DNA of 12,136 bases from Nitrososphaerota archaeon (GCA_027886925.1 JAPCJN010000058.1:1-12136), one strand, 5' to 3'; shown: positions 1-7,571, numbered from the stretch's first letter. The notes: generated by a model not told the origin, from the letters alone. Translations and numbers: made by a program.

Positions 1-1
1 G

Positions 2-161
2 AAGATAGCTCGATACCTGAAGGAGATGGAGGAGAACGACAGGGCTGAACGAGGGCGACATAGACCGCAACAGCGATGGTGGTGCGGAGGCCAACGCGCT
101 GAGGGAGAAGATCAGCAAGCTCGAGGAGCGAAGGCAGGAGTACATCCGGGCTCAGAATTGA
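2..161 (+). pseudogene. Frame-disrupted C-terminal gene remnant, possibly transposase
   Basis: The first 45 or so bases read well in frame 2 (a charged helix, KIARYLKEMEENDRAE), and bases 45-161 read well in frame 3 (ALREKISKLEERRQEYIRAQ, then TGA at 159-161). Both pieces look like one continuous helical, coiled-coil-prone protein joined by a single-base indel near 45-50. The pattern 'RYLxExExND...LxEKIxxLxxRxxxY' resembles the linker region of IS1182/DUF772-type transposases. That comparison is from memory and was not searched. Frame 2 then stays open to 214 with another plausible helix (TKAILELASELRIDF), so a second compensating shift is possible. The 5' part lies outside the window. It could equally be a broken hypothetical gene or a sequencing error. 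Confidence 0.33.
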
Positions 162-368
162 ACCTCACCAAGGCCATTCTCGAACTGGCTTCTGAACTTC
201 GGATCGACTTTTGACACGTATTCATCGACATCCGACATGGAATTGGATTCGCTCCGCGGATGACATCGAGCTATGCCGCTGGCTCAGCAAGCGCCACAAG
301 GAAGTACACCGGGAACTTCAAAACTCGAATCGATGGCTTTGGCAGGACCAGCGAAGAGTTCCGAAGCA

Positions 369-387
369 TTAAAAGAAACACGGAGGG
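369..387 (+). promoter_or_regulatory. TATA-like box and SD-like motif before first amidohydrolase
   Basis: TTAAAAG at 369-375 is centred about 27 bases before the GTG at 399, the usual archaeal TATA-to-start distance for a leaderless or very short-leader transcript. A GGAGGG at 382-387 lies 11 bases before the same GTG and could act as a ribosome binding site. Both support a start at 399 over the longer reading from 273. Bases 162-368 show no convincing gene or element. Confidence 0.45.
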
Positions 388-398
388 AAGCCAAACTC

Positions 399-1817
399 GT
401 GCGGGCAGACCTTGTCATTCGCGGCGGAAAAATCGTCACAGCGATCTCAATATTCGAGGCTGGAATAGCTGTCGAAGGCGGCAAGATCGTCGCCATAGGA
501 AATCCAGAAGACCTTCCTATAGCCGACGAGGTGCTCAAGGCAGATGGGAAGATAATCCTGCCAGGGGTGATAGACCCGCACGTCCATTTCAGAGATCCTG
601 GGTTCGAATACAAGGAGGACTTCCATTCAGGCTCTGTCGCAGCGGCCTATGGAGGAGTGACCACGGTGATGGACATGCCCAACACCCTACCGGTGGTGAG
701 CAATGTGCAGACCTTTCTCGAAAAAAAATCCGAAGCCCAACGGAAGTCCGTGGTGGATTTCTGCTTAATCGCTGCAGCGTCTCCCAGCAACATGCCGGAC
801 CTGCGCCATCTGGCAAACGCGGGTGCCATCTACTTCAAGACCGTGATGGGAGGATACAAGGCCAGCGAGAGGCCTGAGACCGCTAGCATGCTGTCCCTCA
901 ATGATGGAGACCTGCTGAGCGTCTTCAAGGCGGTCGCAGCGACAGGTCGCGCAGTAGCCGTCCACGCGGAGGGCGAGGACCTAAGGGAATATTTCACCAA
1001 CAGGATACGAGGGAAGGCGCAGCTGGATTACTCGGCTCACTTCAAGAGCCGACCAAACCTAGTCGAGGTGGAAGCAGTTTCAAGGGCCATCCTGGTCGCA
1101 GCCCAAGCAGGCTGTAGACTGCACATCGCACACATGTCCACTTTGGGTGCCATGAGTCTCGTCCAACAAGCTCGCGCCAATGGCGCTAACATTTCATCCG
1201 AAACGTGCCCGCACTATCTCTTCCTCAACAATCATGAAGCGGTCCCACTTGGTCCTAACGGCGTGATGAACCCGTCGATAAAGACAGAGAAGGACCGAGT
1301 CGCGCTGTGGCAAGGCGTGAAGACGGGCACCATCGACTTCATCTCGACCGATCACGCGCCTCACACCTCCGAGGACAAGCGCGCCGGCGATGGGAATGTG
1401 TTGAAAACACCGGCCGGCGTCATAGGAGTGGAGACATTCCTTCCCCTGATGATGACCGAGGCTCTCCGGGGCCGGATCACCCTGCAGCAGGTCGTCAGCT
1501 TGACGTCTAAGAACGCCGCCAAGCTTTTCGGAATCTACCCTAGAAAGGGAGCCATCGCTATCGGGTCGGATGCGGATCTGGTCATCGTTGACCCGAAGAG
1601 GAGCGCCACCGTAACCCAAGAATCGCTCCACAGCAAGAGCAAGAACTCGCCGTTCATCGGGATGCGGGTCACCGGGATTCCAGTGCATACGATTGTCCGC
1701 GGGAAGAGAATCATGAGCGACGGCGAGCTAATTGCCAAACCAGGAAGCGGCAAATTCGTAAACCCTGACCAGCCGCCCAATGACCTGCAACTCACGAGCC
1801 CTCAAAGACATTCATGA
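399..1817 (+). CDS. Cyclic amidohydrolase (allantoinase/hydantoinase/dihydroorotase-like)
   Basis: A metal-dependent amidohydrolase (TIM-barrel superfamily) of 472 aa, close to the usual 450-480 for allantoinase and hydantoinase. It should hydrolyse a cyclic amide bond, for example allantoin to allantoate or a hydantoin to an N-carbamoyl amino acid, in the cytoplasm. Visible motifs: the metal-binding HVHFRD at 61-66; a probable carboxylated lysine, K147 in FKTVMGG; HAEGED from H189; HIAHMS with H242 and H245; ETCPHYL near 268; and the catalytic Asp318 in DHAPH. ETCPHYL and DHAPH favour the allantoinase/dihydroorotase branch. The open frame extends to 273, but those 42 extra residues are low-complexity and unlike the family; the GTG at 399 begins VRADLVIRGGKIV, the typical N-terminus. 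Residues 343-401 are encoded by a 177-base tract shared exactly with the minus-strand paralogue at the right edge. The exact substrate is uncertain. Confidence 0.88.
   Translation: MRADLVIRGGKIVTAISIFEAGIAVEGGKIVAIGNPEDLPIADEVLKADGKIILPGVIDPHVHFRDPGFEYKEDFHSGSVAAAYGGVTTVMDMPNTLPVVSNVQTFLEKKSEAQRKSVVDFCLIAAASPSNMPDLRHLANAGAIYFKTVMGGYKASERPETASMLSLNDGDLLSVFKAVAATGRAVAVHAEGEDLREYFTNRIRGKAQLDYSAHFKSRPNLVEVEAVSRAILVAAQAGCRLHIAHMSTLGAMSLVQQARANGANISSETCPHYLFLNNHEAVPLGPNGVMNPSIKTEKDRVALWQGVKTGTIDFISTDHAPHTSEDKRAGDGNVLKTPAGVIGVETFLPLMMTEALRGRITLQQVVSLTSKNAAKLFGIYPRKGAIAIGSDADLVIVDPKRSATVTQESLHSKSKNSPFIGMRVTGIPVHTIVRGKRIMSDGELIAKPGSGKFVNPDQPPNDLQLTSPQRHS
1425..1601 (+). repeat. 177-bp exact inverted repeat, copy 1 (inside amidohydrolase)
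   Basis: These 177 bases are identical, base for base, to the reverse complement of 11727-11903. They start at the Gly codon of GVETFLPLMM and end at the Arg codon of IVDPKR, 59 codons in the same frame in both genes. Identity stops abruptly at both ends: ATA versus GTC immediately before, AGC versus GAG immediately after. The identity includes every synonymous position. Confidence 0.97.
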
Positions 1818-1836
1818 TTTCAAATGTTCACGATAG

Positions 1837-1845
1837 GTTTTTATC
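1837..1845 (+). promoter_or_regulatory. TATA-like box ahead of aminotransferase
   Basis: GTTTTTATC is centred about 28 bases before the GTG at 1869. This fits an archaeal promoter driving a leaderless aminotransferase transcript, and argues against the in-frame ATG at 1824, which lies upstream of the box. It sits just after the stop of the preceding gene at 1817. Confidence 0.4.
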
Positions 1846-1868
1846 GATTCCACCAGCGCGAAATCGGC

Positions 1869-2753
1869 GTGCCGACTCTCAGGGATTCCACTGTCTACGT
1901 CAACGGAGAATATCTGGTAGGTGACGATGCCCGAGTCTCGGTGTGGGACCACGGACTGATGTATGGGGACGCAGTCTTCGATACATGCAGGTTGTACGAC
2001 GGGAAGCTCTTCGCGGTAACTCAGCACATCGACCGCTTCTTCGATTCGGCCAAGGGAATACTGCTAACGCCTCCTTTCACTCCAGAAGAACTGAAGAAGA
2101 TAATCATGGAGGTAGTCAAGAGGAACAAGATCTCCAACGCACAAATCAGGATGATACTGACGAGAGGGACGGGAGGCCCTGGTCTGGACCCCTCTTCTTG
2201 CAAGGAGCCCACGATCATCGTGTCCGCGGTCGAGGTTCCACCAATGCTCGGGCGCAAACCACTGCGTCTGATGACATCTGCCATTCGCAAGAAATCGCCG
2301 GTCTCGATCGATTCCAAGATCAAGTCTGCCAACTACCTTGACAGCGTCCTCGCAAAGATTCAGTCCAAAATCTCAGGGTTCGATGATGCGGTGATGCTCG
2401 ACTCGAACGGGTACGTCGCAGAGGTTACGGGCGCGAACATATTTTTCATCAAGAAGGGCCAACTTGGCACTCCATTCACAGCGAGCGTCCTCGGCGGGAT
2501 TACAAGGTCGCTCGCCATTGAGTTCGCGAGGGGAGCCGGGCTAATGGTCAGCGAAACTCTCGTGACAGTGCATGACTTGTACTCTGCAGACGAGATATTC
2601 ATTACCGGGACTGGAGTGGATGGCTTCGTCCCGGTTGGCGAAGTGGACGGCCGGGTGATAGGGACAAGAACACCCGGTCCTATAACCGAAAGGCTTCAGA
2701 AGATCTATTGGGATGCCACAAAGTCTGGCCCTTACGTGATTCCAGTCACCTAG
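1869..2753 (+). CDS. Class IV PLP aminotransferase, branched-chain (BCAT)-like
   Basis: A fold-type IV pyridoxal-phosphate enzyme, the family of IlvE, D-amino-acid transaminase and aminodeoxychorismate lyase. Expected activity is reversible transfer of an amino group between an amino acid and 2-oxoglutarate. Motifs, counted from the GTG at 1869 (294 aa): VYVNGEYL near the start; WDHGLMYGD ending at D34; the probable Schiff-base lysine K152 in IKSANYLDSVLAK; E185 in AEVTGANIFF; LGGITR; and TGTGVDGFVPV near 246-256. The last replaces the GTAAE(I/V)TPV common in BCATs, so the substrate may not be a branched-chain amino acid. An ATG at 1824 is in frame but precedes the TATA-like box, and the homologous N-terminus starts near 1869. 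The gene lies between two amide hydrolases, suggesting it deaminates the amino acid they release (inference). Confidence 0.85.
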   Translation: MPTLRDSTVYVNGEYLVGDDARVSVWDHGLMYGDAVFDTCRLYDGKLFAVTQHIDRFFDSAKGILLTPPFTPEELKKIIMEVVKRNKISNAQIRMILTRGTGGPGLDPSSCKEPTIIVSAVEVPPMLGRKPLRLMTSAIRKKSPVSIDSKIKSANYLDSVLAKIQSKISGFDDAVMLDSNGYVAEVTGANIFFIKKGQLGTPFTASVLGGITRSLAIEFARGAGLMVSETLVTVHDLYSADEIFITGTGVDGFVPVGEVDGRVIGTRTPGPITERLQKIYWDATKSGPYVIPVT

Positions 2754-2784
2754 CGCACCTTGTCGGAGCAGCAACGCATTGTCA

Positions 2785-4041
2785 ATGAGCCTCGTAGAAA
2801 AAGCGACGGCCAAGGTTGACATCAGTAGGCTGCGCCAGACGTTCGACGAAATCTCACCCATCGGCAAGACGGCGGAGGGGCTGAATCGTCTCGCCTACTC
2901 CCCTTCGAACAAGGAGGCCCTCAACCTCGTGGTAGGGTGGATGAAGGACGCTGGTCTGAAGGTGTCCAATGACCCCGTCTTCAACGTGTTCGGAAGGCGC
3001 GATGGGATTTCGCCAGCGGACACCTCGGTCGTATCTGGGTCGCACATCGACTCCACTACGGACGGGGGGAGGTTCGACGGCACGATAGGCGTCCTCGGAG
3101 CCATGGAGTGCATGCGCGTGATTTCGGAGATGGACATCGCCCACACCAAGCCGATTGAACTCGCCGTCTTTGCGGCAGAGGAGTCGGCCAGATTTCAGGC
3201 TGGGACGCTCGGGAGCAGGTCTATGACAGGAGAGATCACCAAGGACGACCTCCTCAGGCTCAAGGATTCGGACGGCATCACCCTGTGGCAGGCGATGGAG
3301 CGGTTCGGCGGGCATCCAGACCGCATAGAAGAATGCAGGACCAAGCTGCCCCAGATAGGCGCGATCATCGAGCTGCACATCGAGCAGGGTCCAGTCCTCG
3401 AGAGACTCGGCAAGACGGTCGCCGTTGTAACCGGCATTGTCTCGGTTGATCGGATTATCTTCAAGGTAAAGGGAGAGGCAATCCACTCCGGGGGAGGGAC
3501 CATGGCGATAAGAAGGGACGCCCTAGCCGCCGCGGCCGAGATCGTCCTGTTCGCTGAAAAACTAGCTTGGGAACATGAAAACATCAGGCTAACCGCGGGA
3601 GATTTGAAGGTCTTCCCGGGAAAACTAAACACCGTGCCAGGTGAAGCGATAGTCGGCGTCGATCTCAGGGTAGCAGGCAACCGGGACAGATTCCTCAACA
3701 TCCTCATGAAGGGCGCGAGTCGAATATGCAAGGGACGCAAGGTCACATTTGAAACGTCCTCGCCATACAGCGTTCACCCGCAGAAGATGTCACCCCATTT
3801 AGTCCATACGGCCAGCCTATGGGCGCGACGGCTCGGTCTCAATTATTGCGAGATGCCCAGCTTTGGTGGGCACGATTCACAGGTCATCGGCAAGACAGCT
3901 CAAGCTGGGATGATATTCATTCCAAGCAAGAACGGAATCAGCCACAATTGGAAGGAATGGAGCGATTTCAAAGACGTGGCGGCTTGCACTCGGCTATTGC
4001 TAGCGACCATATTAAGTTCGGCCAAGGTCCAGGATAGATAA
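2785..4041 (+). CDS. M20 allantoate / N-carbamoyl-L-amino acid amidohydrolase
   Basis: A member of the AllC/HyuC/beta-ureidopropionase group of M20 metallo-hydrolases, 418 aa, the normal length. These cytoplasmic, usually dimeric enzymes hydrolyse linear ureido compounds: allantoate, N-carbamoyl amino acids or ureidopropionate, releasing CO2 and ammonia. Metal and catalytic motifs are all present: GSHIDS with H87, GGRFDG with D98, the EE pair E132/E133 in FAAEES, IELHIEQG with H198, IHSGGGTM with H234, GGHDSQ with H363, and GISHNWKEW with H387. HSGGGTM replaces the more common HAGTTPM. The ATG at 2785 is chosen; a TTG at 2779 would add two residues. The gene follows the aminotransferase by 31 bases on the same strand, so they are probably co-transcribed. 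With the upstream ring-opening enzyme it would complete a two-step ureide or hydantoin hydrolysis. Confidence 0.9.
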   Translation: MSLVEKATAKVDISRLRQTFDEISPIGKTAEGLNRLAYSPSNKEALNLVVGWMKDAGLKVSNDPVFNVFGRRDGISPADTSVVSGSHIDSTTDGGRFDGTIGVLGAMECMRVISEMDIAHTKPIELAVFAAEESARFQAGTLGSRSMTGEITKDDLLRLKDSDGITLWQAMERFGGHPDRIEECRTKLPQIGAIIELHIEQGPVLERLGKTVAVVTGIVSVDRIIFKVKGEAIHSGGGTMAIRRDALAAAAEIVLFAEKLAWEHENIRLTAGDLKVFPGKLNTVPGEAIVGVDLRVAGNRDRFLNILMKGASRICKGRKVTFETSSPYSVHPQKMSPHLVHTASLWARRLGLNYCEMPSFGGHDSQVIGKTAQAGMIFIPSKNGISHNWKEWSDFKDVAACTRLLLATILSSAKVQDR

Positions 4042-4204
4042 CCAAGAACCATGTGCCCCCCTCTATCTGAAGGGAAGTCTCCGTCAGCGCCTCTCTTGTA
4101 CGTATCCCTCACCTCGAACGTATGCACATGTTAAGCCAATCCTCCATCCACTCTTAGTTGCTGCAAGCGTTTTATCACATCCTTGTGCAATTGATTAGGA
4201 CGGA

Positions 4205-4220
4205 AAATCAAATTTAAATA
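4205..4220 (+). promoter_or_regulatory. Archaeal BRE/TATA promoter for the ABC importer
   Basis: AATCAAATTTAAATA contains a near-consensus TATA box, TTTAAATA at 4213-4220, with an A-rich stretch just upstream that could be the TFB-recognition element. The TTG start at 4250 lies about 33 bases beyond the box centre, giving a leader of only a few bases. This is the clearest promoter in the window. The 208-base gap 4042-4249 otherwise holds only a weak interrupted stem (arms 4158-4167 and 4182-4190). Confidence 0.65.
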
Positions 4221-4249
4221 TCAAACGGAAGAAGCGGCACGCTAACAAT

Positions 4250-5569
4250 TTGGCATCTCCCAAGAGTTCCAAAACCGTCACTTATGTCATGGCCGTTATC
4301 ATCGTCGTGCTGCTCGTCGCTACCGTTTACGAGGGACTAGCGGTGCAGAACTTGTCCAAGACAAGCACCGCGTCAAGCAGCACTACCAGCGGGGTCGCGG
4401 TCGGGGTTACCACCTATACAATCGGAGGCCTGTTCCCGACTACGGGTGACGATGCCTCTTGTGGAGTCGCTGCCTTGAATTCGGCCCAAGCAGCCGTGAA
4501 CGACATCAACACACAGATGACGACTTTGGGGGCGCCTTATCATTTCAACTTCGTCAACATTGATGTCCAAAGCACCGCGGCCGGGGAGTTGACGGCAATC
4601 ACAACTCTGCACGGGACAGACGGCGTAAACGCGGCTCTTACCTTCGGTAGCACCGAGACGAGCGGGGCAATCGCTTACGCAAACAGCGCCCACGTTCTGA
4701 TGCTGGCAACAGGTGCGACCGGAATCGGGCTAACGACACCCGGGGGTTACCTTTTCAGAAACATCCAGTCCGACAGCACCTTCGTGAAAGTCGCCGCAGC
4801 AACGATGTACCAGCTGGGGTTCAGAAAGATTGTAGTGATGTACGAGAACGATGCCTACGGGCAGGGTTTCGGGACCCAGCTTCCGGCGATCTGGGCGAAT
4901 TACACGGGAACTAGCTCCAAGACCTTGGGATACGCACTCAATCAGAACGATTACGGTGCAGAGGTAACCCAAGTGAGCCAGCTCGCTCAACAACTAGGAG
5001 TGGACAACACCACAGCCTGGTTCTGGATAGGTGAATCCACAGACTCTATAAACATCTTCCAGCACGCCGCACAAGATCCAGTCTTATCTCACCTGCAACT
5101 CTTCACCAAGAATGCGCCGGTGTCCACCTCAGCAGACTACCCGCCGAACGCGCCGGTCGCGGTCGCGCAATACTTGGAGAACGGTTCGCACGTGATGGGC
5201 TTCACGCAAGCTGTGACCGAGGTAAACAACCCGTTCACAAACCTGTACTGGAATAACCAGCCTCAGCCTCCATGCTACGCAAACACCTACAGCTGGGACG
5301 GTGCTTGGCTCCTCGCCAAGGACCTGATGCTGGTCGGGAACAACGGGCCGGCGCTGAAGAACGCGCTGCCAACCGTTGCCAGTGACTTCGTCGGAGTCTC
5401 GGGCCCAGTTCAGTTCGATTCCAGTGGCGACAACATCTTCGGCAACTACAACAGCTTCAACGTCCACCAGTTCCAGAACGGCACCTGGTACACCCAGACC
5501 AATGGACTCTACGACGCCTCAGCAGGAAAGTGGTCTCCCATCCAGAACGGAGCAACCACAATAGTTTAA
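4250..5569 (+). CDS. livK: Branched-chain amino acid-type ABC transporter substrate-binding protein
   Basis: A type I periplasmic-binding-fold protein of 439 aa, the extracytoplasmic receptor of the importer encoded downstream. A short basic N-terminus (KSSK) precedes one hydrophobic helix at about 11-31, then a Ser/Thr-rich linker (about 34-54). This is a typical archaeal membrane anchor with a glycosylatable spacer. The folded domain starts at YTIGGLFPTTG, and FRKIVVMYENDAYGQG (191-206) matches the conserved 'vavly.ddyGqg' strand of LivK-like proteins. Five N-X-S/T sequons are visible, and only two cysteines (C71 and C342), which could form a disulfide outside the cell. The start is TTG, placed just after the TATA box; the next ATG would cut into the membrane helix. 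The ligand cannot be read from sequence: this family binds amino acids, amides and urea. Confidence 0.9.
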   Translation: MASPKSSKTVTYVMAVIIVVLLVATVYEGLAVQNLSKTSTASSSTTSGVAVGVTTYTIGGLFPTTGDDASCGVAALNSAQAAVNDINTQMTTLGAPYHFNFVNIDVQSTAAGELTAITTLHGTDGVNAALTFGSTETSGAIAYANSAHVLMLATGATGIGLTTPGGYLFRNIQSDSTFVKVAAATMYQLGFRKIVVMYENDAYGQGFGTQLPAIWANYTGTSSKTLGYALNQNDYGAEVTQVSQLAQQLGVDNTTAWFWIGESTDSINIFQHAAQDPVLSHLQLFTKNAPVSTSADYPPNAPVAVAQYLENGSHVMGFTQAVTEVNNPFTNLYWNNQPQPPCYANTYSWDGAWLLAKDLMLVGNNGPALKNALPTVASDFVGVSGPVQFDSSGDNIFGNYNSFNVHQFQNGTWYTQTNGLYDASAGKWSPIQNGATTIV

Positions 5570-5584
5570 CAACAGTCTAGATGG

Positions 5585-5603
5585 CTCCACCGCTCCCGTG
5601 GAG
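5585..5603 (+). promoter_or_regulatory. Hairpin that pairs the RBS of the livH gene
   Basis: CTCCAC (5585-5590) and GTGGAG (5598-5603) form a perfect 6-bp stem around a 7-base loop, in the 43-base gap between the binding-protein and permease genes. The GGAG at 5600-5603 is the only SD-like motif before the TTG at 5613, nine bases away, and it is inside the 3' arm. The hairpin could damp permease translation relative to the binding protein, or protect the 3' end of a livK-only transcript (inference). Confidence 0.4.
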
Positions 5604-5612
5604 TAGAGCTCG

Positions 5613-6503
5613 TTGTCGTGGGTTGAGACTGCCACTTCCGCGTCGCTGTTAAGCTCGATAATTTTTCTTCCAATCACCGTCGCGCTTGTTTTACAGATAT
5701 CCGTAACCAAGATGTACAACCTCGCGCACGGAAGCCTGGTCGCGATCGGAGCCTACACTGCTTTCTGGTTGAGCGTCGCGTATCCATCTCCGATAGTTTT
5801 CGTGGCATCAATCTTGACGACAACGATAGCAAGTCTTGTCGTCGCGAAAGGGGTATACATTCCGCTGCGCGGCCGAGGTGTCGACCGAAACGGGTTGCTC
5901 GTGGTGTCTTTCGGCGTCCTATTGATCGTGCAGACGAGCCTTCTGATCCTGGCTGGCGTGAATAAACTCTACATCGGGGGCAACCAGATTCCTACAGTGA
6001 AGCTCTTCTCCTTCGGCGGGTTCGATATCACGAACCTCTTTCTGTGGAGCCTCATCGGGGCGGCTTGTGTCGGGCTCACGCTTCTTTATCTATACAAGAG
6101 GACGAGAGTCGGCAAGACCTTCAGCGCGGTGGCCGACAACGAGGCTCTAGCTAGACTAAGCGGAATCAACGTCGCGAGAGCGACGACGCTTGCTTGGCTG
6201 GTCACTGGAGCAATTACCGGGTTGAGCGGAGGATTTCTATCCATGTACAGCGTGGCATCCCCTAACGTCGGCTCGGACGTGGCAATCATCGCATACGCGG
6301 GGGCCGCCTTCGGCGGATTGACGAATTTCAGAGGAGCCATCATCGGAACCTTCATCGTAGCCTTTGCTCAGAACCTGCTCATCAACTTTCTCGGTGCCAC
6401 CTTTGACATCAACGTAGCCTACGAGCCCGTAATTGTTCTGGGTGTCGTGGTGGTCCTTCTACTTGTGCAGTTCGGGAGATATCGGATAGGACACTCCCTA
6501 TGA
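5613..6503 (+). CDS. livH: Branched-chain amino acid-type ABC permease, LivH family
   Basis: An integral membrane permease of 296 aa, usual for LivH, with about eight hydrophobic segments. YNLAHGSLVAIGAY near residues 35-48 matches the LivH hallmark 'vNfAHG...lGaY'. The cytoplasmic coupling loop is around 165-190 (RVGKTFSAVADNEALARLSG), followed by GAITGLSGGFLS. It would form a heterodimeric channel with the LivM-type protein encoded next. The start is TTG at 5613; a stop codon lies in frame at 5604-5606, so no longer form exists, and no ATG is available without losing the first membrane segment. It follows the binding-protein gene by 43 bases and precedes livM by 27. Confidence 0.9.
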   Translation: MSWVETATSASLLSSIIFLPITVALVLQISVTKMYNLAHGSLVAIGAYTAFWLSVAYPSPIVFVASILTTTIASLVVAKGVYIPLRGRGVDRNGLLVVSFGVLLIVQTSLLILAGVNKLYIGGNQIPTVKLFSFGGFDITNLFLWSLIGAACVGLTLLYLYKRTRVGKTFSAVADNEALARLSGINVARATTLAWLVTGAITGLSGGFLSMYSVASPNVGSDVAIIAYAGAAFGGLTNFRGAIIGTFIVAFAQNLLINFLGATFDINVAYEPVIVLGVVVVLLLVQFGRYRIGHSL

Positions 6504-6530
6504 CACATGAATTGAGCGAGCGTGGCTTGA

Positions 6531-7571
6531 GTGTTTGAGTTCTTAGCAATCATCATCCTCATCGTAACTTCTTTCGGGATCTATGGGCTCCTCGCCCTCA
6601 GCCTCAACCTGCAGATGGGGTACGCCGGACAGCTCAATCTCGGCCAGGTCATGTTCTTCGCGGTCGGCGCTTTTGCGTCAGGCTGGCTGACGGTCAACTT
6701 GTTTGGGTTGCTCGTTCCTTCCTCCGGTGGCCTCTTCAGCTCCCAGGCCACCGTGGCGCGATCAGTATTCGGAGCCTCACACCCCGTCATCGAGCTGGGC
6801 GTGTTTCTGTTAGCGGTGCTGTTTGCGACGGGGGTTGGTGCGTTCATCGGGTATTTTATCGCCATTCCAGTAGCCAGAATCGAACAGGCATACCTAGCAA
6901 TCATTCTTCTGGCGCTCGCAGAAATTACGCAGGATATTGGAATCACGTATGAACCCCTCATCAACGGATCTTTTGGAATAATAGGAATACCCGGGCCGTT
7001 TGATTGGATTCCCAACTATGACTACGTTCAGATTTTGTTTGCCATCGTCAGTCTGGTCACGCTTGGGCTCGTCTACTTTGGTTTGGAACGGCTGACCAAT
7101 TCTCCTTATGGGCGTCTCCTCAGGTCAACGAGGGACGACGAGCTGGCCTCCCAAGCGATTGGAAAGGACACCTACAGACTCAAGCGCGAAGTCATGACAA
7201 TCGGCGGTGGGATTGCAGGGATGGCGGGGGCGTTTTACGTCTTCTACCTTGAAACCGTGCAAGCGGAATCATTCGACCTTACAGTCACGGCGTTCGTATT
7301 CGCTATAGTCCTCCTTGGAGGGTTAGGAAGCAATCGCGGTGTTCTTGTCGGAGCCTTGTTGCTTACAACGAGCAGCGTGCTTTTCACTGTGATGGAAGGC
7401 ACGGCGTTGGCTCACTACGTCCCCTTTTCTCTGGGTTATGTCCACCAGATGCTTATCGGGGTGGTCCTCATACTGGTTTTCGCCCTGAGGCCAGGTGGTC
7501 TCATTCCAGAAAAGCCTATAAAAACGCCTGCATGGAAGTTGATCAGTGACGAGCCAGAAAAGGCTTCTTGA
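6531..7571 (+). CDS. livM: Branched-chain amino acid-type ABC permease, LivM family
   Basis: The second membrane subunit, 346 aa, with about eight to ten hydrophobic helices. LSLNLQMGYAGQLNLGQVMFF near 23-43 is the LivM signature ('l..G.aGqlslGh..f'). The coupling loop is around residues 195-222 (GRLLRSTRDDELASQAIG), followed by GGIAGMAGAFYVFY, and there is a late LLGGLGSNRGVLVGA segment. All match LivM, the partner of LivH. The start is GTG at 6531 with no recognisable ribosome binding site. The 3' end overlaps the next ATPase gene by 26 bases, indicating translational coupling in one operon. Confidence 0.9.
   Translation: MFEFLAIIILIVTSFGIYGLLALSLNLQMGYAGQLNLGQVMFFAVGAFASGWLTVNLFGLLVPSSGGLFSSQATVARSVFGASHPVIELGVFLLAVLFATGVGAFIGYFIAIPVARIEQAYLAIILLALAEITQDIGITYEPLINGSFGIIGIPGPFDWIPNYDYVQILFAIVSLVTLGLVYFGLERLTNSPYGRLLRSTRDDELASQAIGKDTYRLKREVMTIGGGIAGMAGAFYVFYLETVQAESFDLTVTAFVFAIVLLGGLGSNRGVLVGALLLTTSSVLFTVMEGTALAHYVPFSLGYVHQMLIGVVLILVFALRPGGLIPEKPIKTPAWKLISDEPEKAS

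Noticed and set aside
44..56. 13-base match between the left edge and about 10491-10503
   Set aside because: It is short, lies in unrelated contexts, and has no extension on either side; probably chance.
273..398. N-terminal extension of the first amidohydrolase from an ATG at 273
   Set aside because: The 42 added residues are low-complexity and lie beyond the usual family N-terminus. A TATA-like box and SD-like motif inside this stretch point to the GTG at 399.
260..877. 205-aa open frame overlapping the first amidohydrolase in another frame
   Set aside because: Its translation is rich in Arg, Ser and Gly with no recognisable motif, and it lies over a clear amidohydrolase frame. It is a shadow of the real gene.
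1425..1601. Insertion sequence or mobile element as the cause of the 177-bp repeat
   Set aside because: The tract is in-frame coding sequence for a conserved part of both enzymes, with no terminal inverted repeats or target duplications at the edges.
2854..3486. 210-aa antisense open frame opposite the M20 gene
   Set aside because: It is antisense to strongly conserved M20 motifs, has no motif of its own, and is a typical product of GC-rich third positions.
4158..4190. Interrupted stem-loop in the gap before the importer
   Set aside because: Two 4-bp arms with an internal loop and a 14-base loop are too weak to call a terminator or riboswitch.
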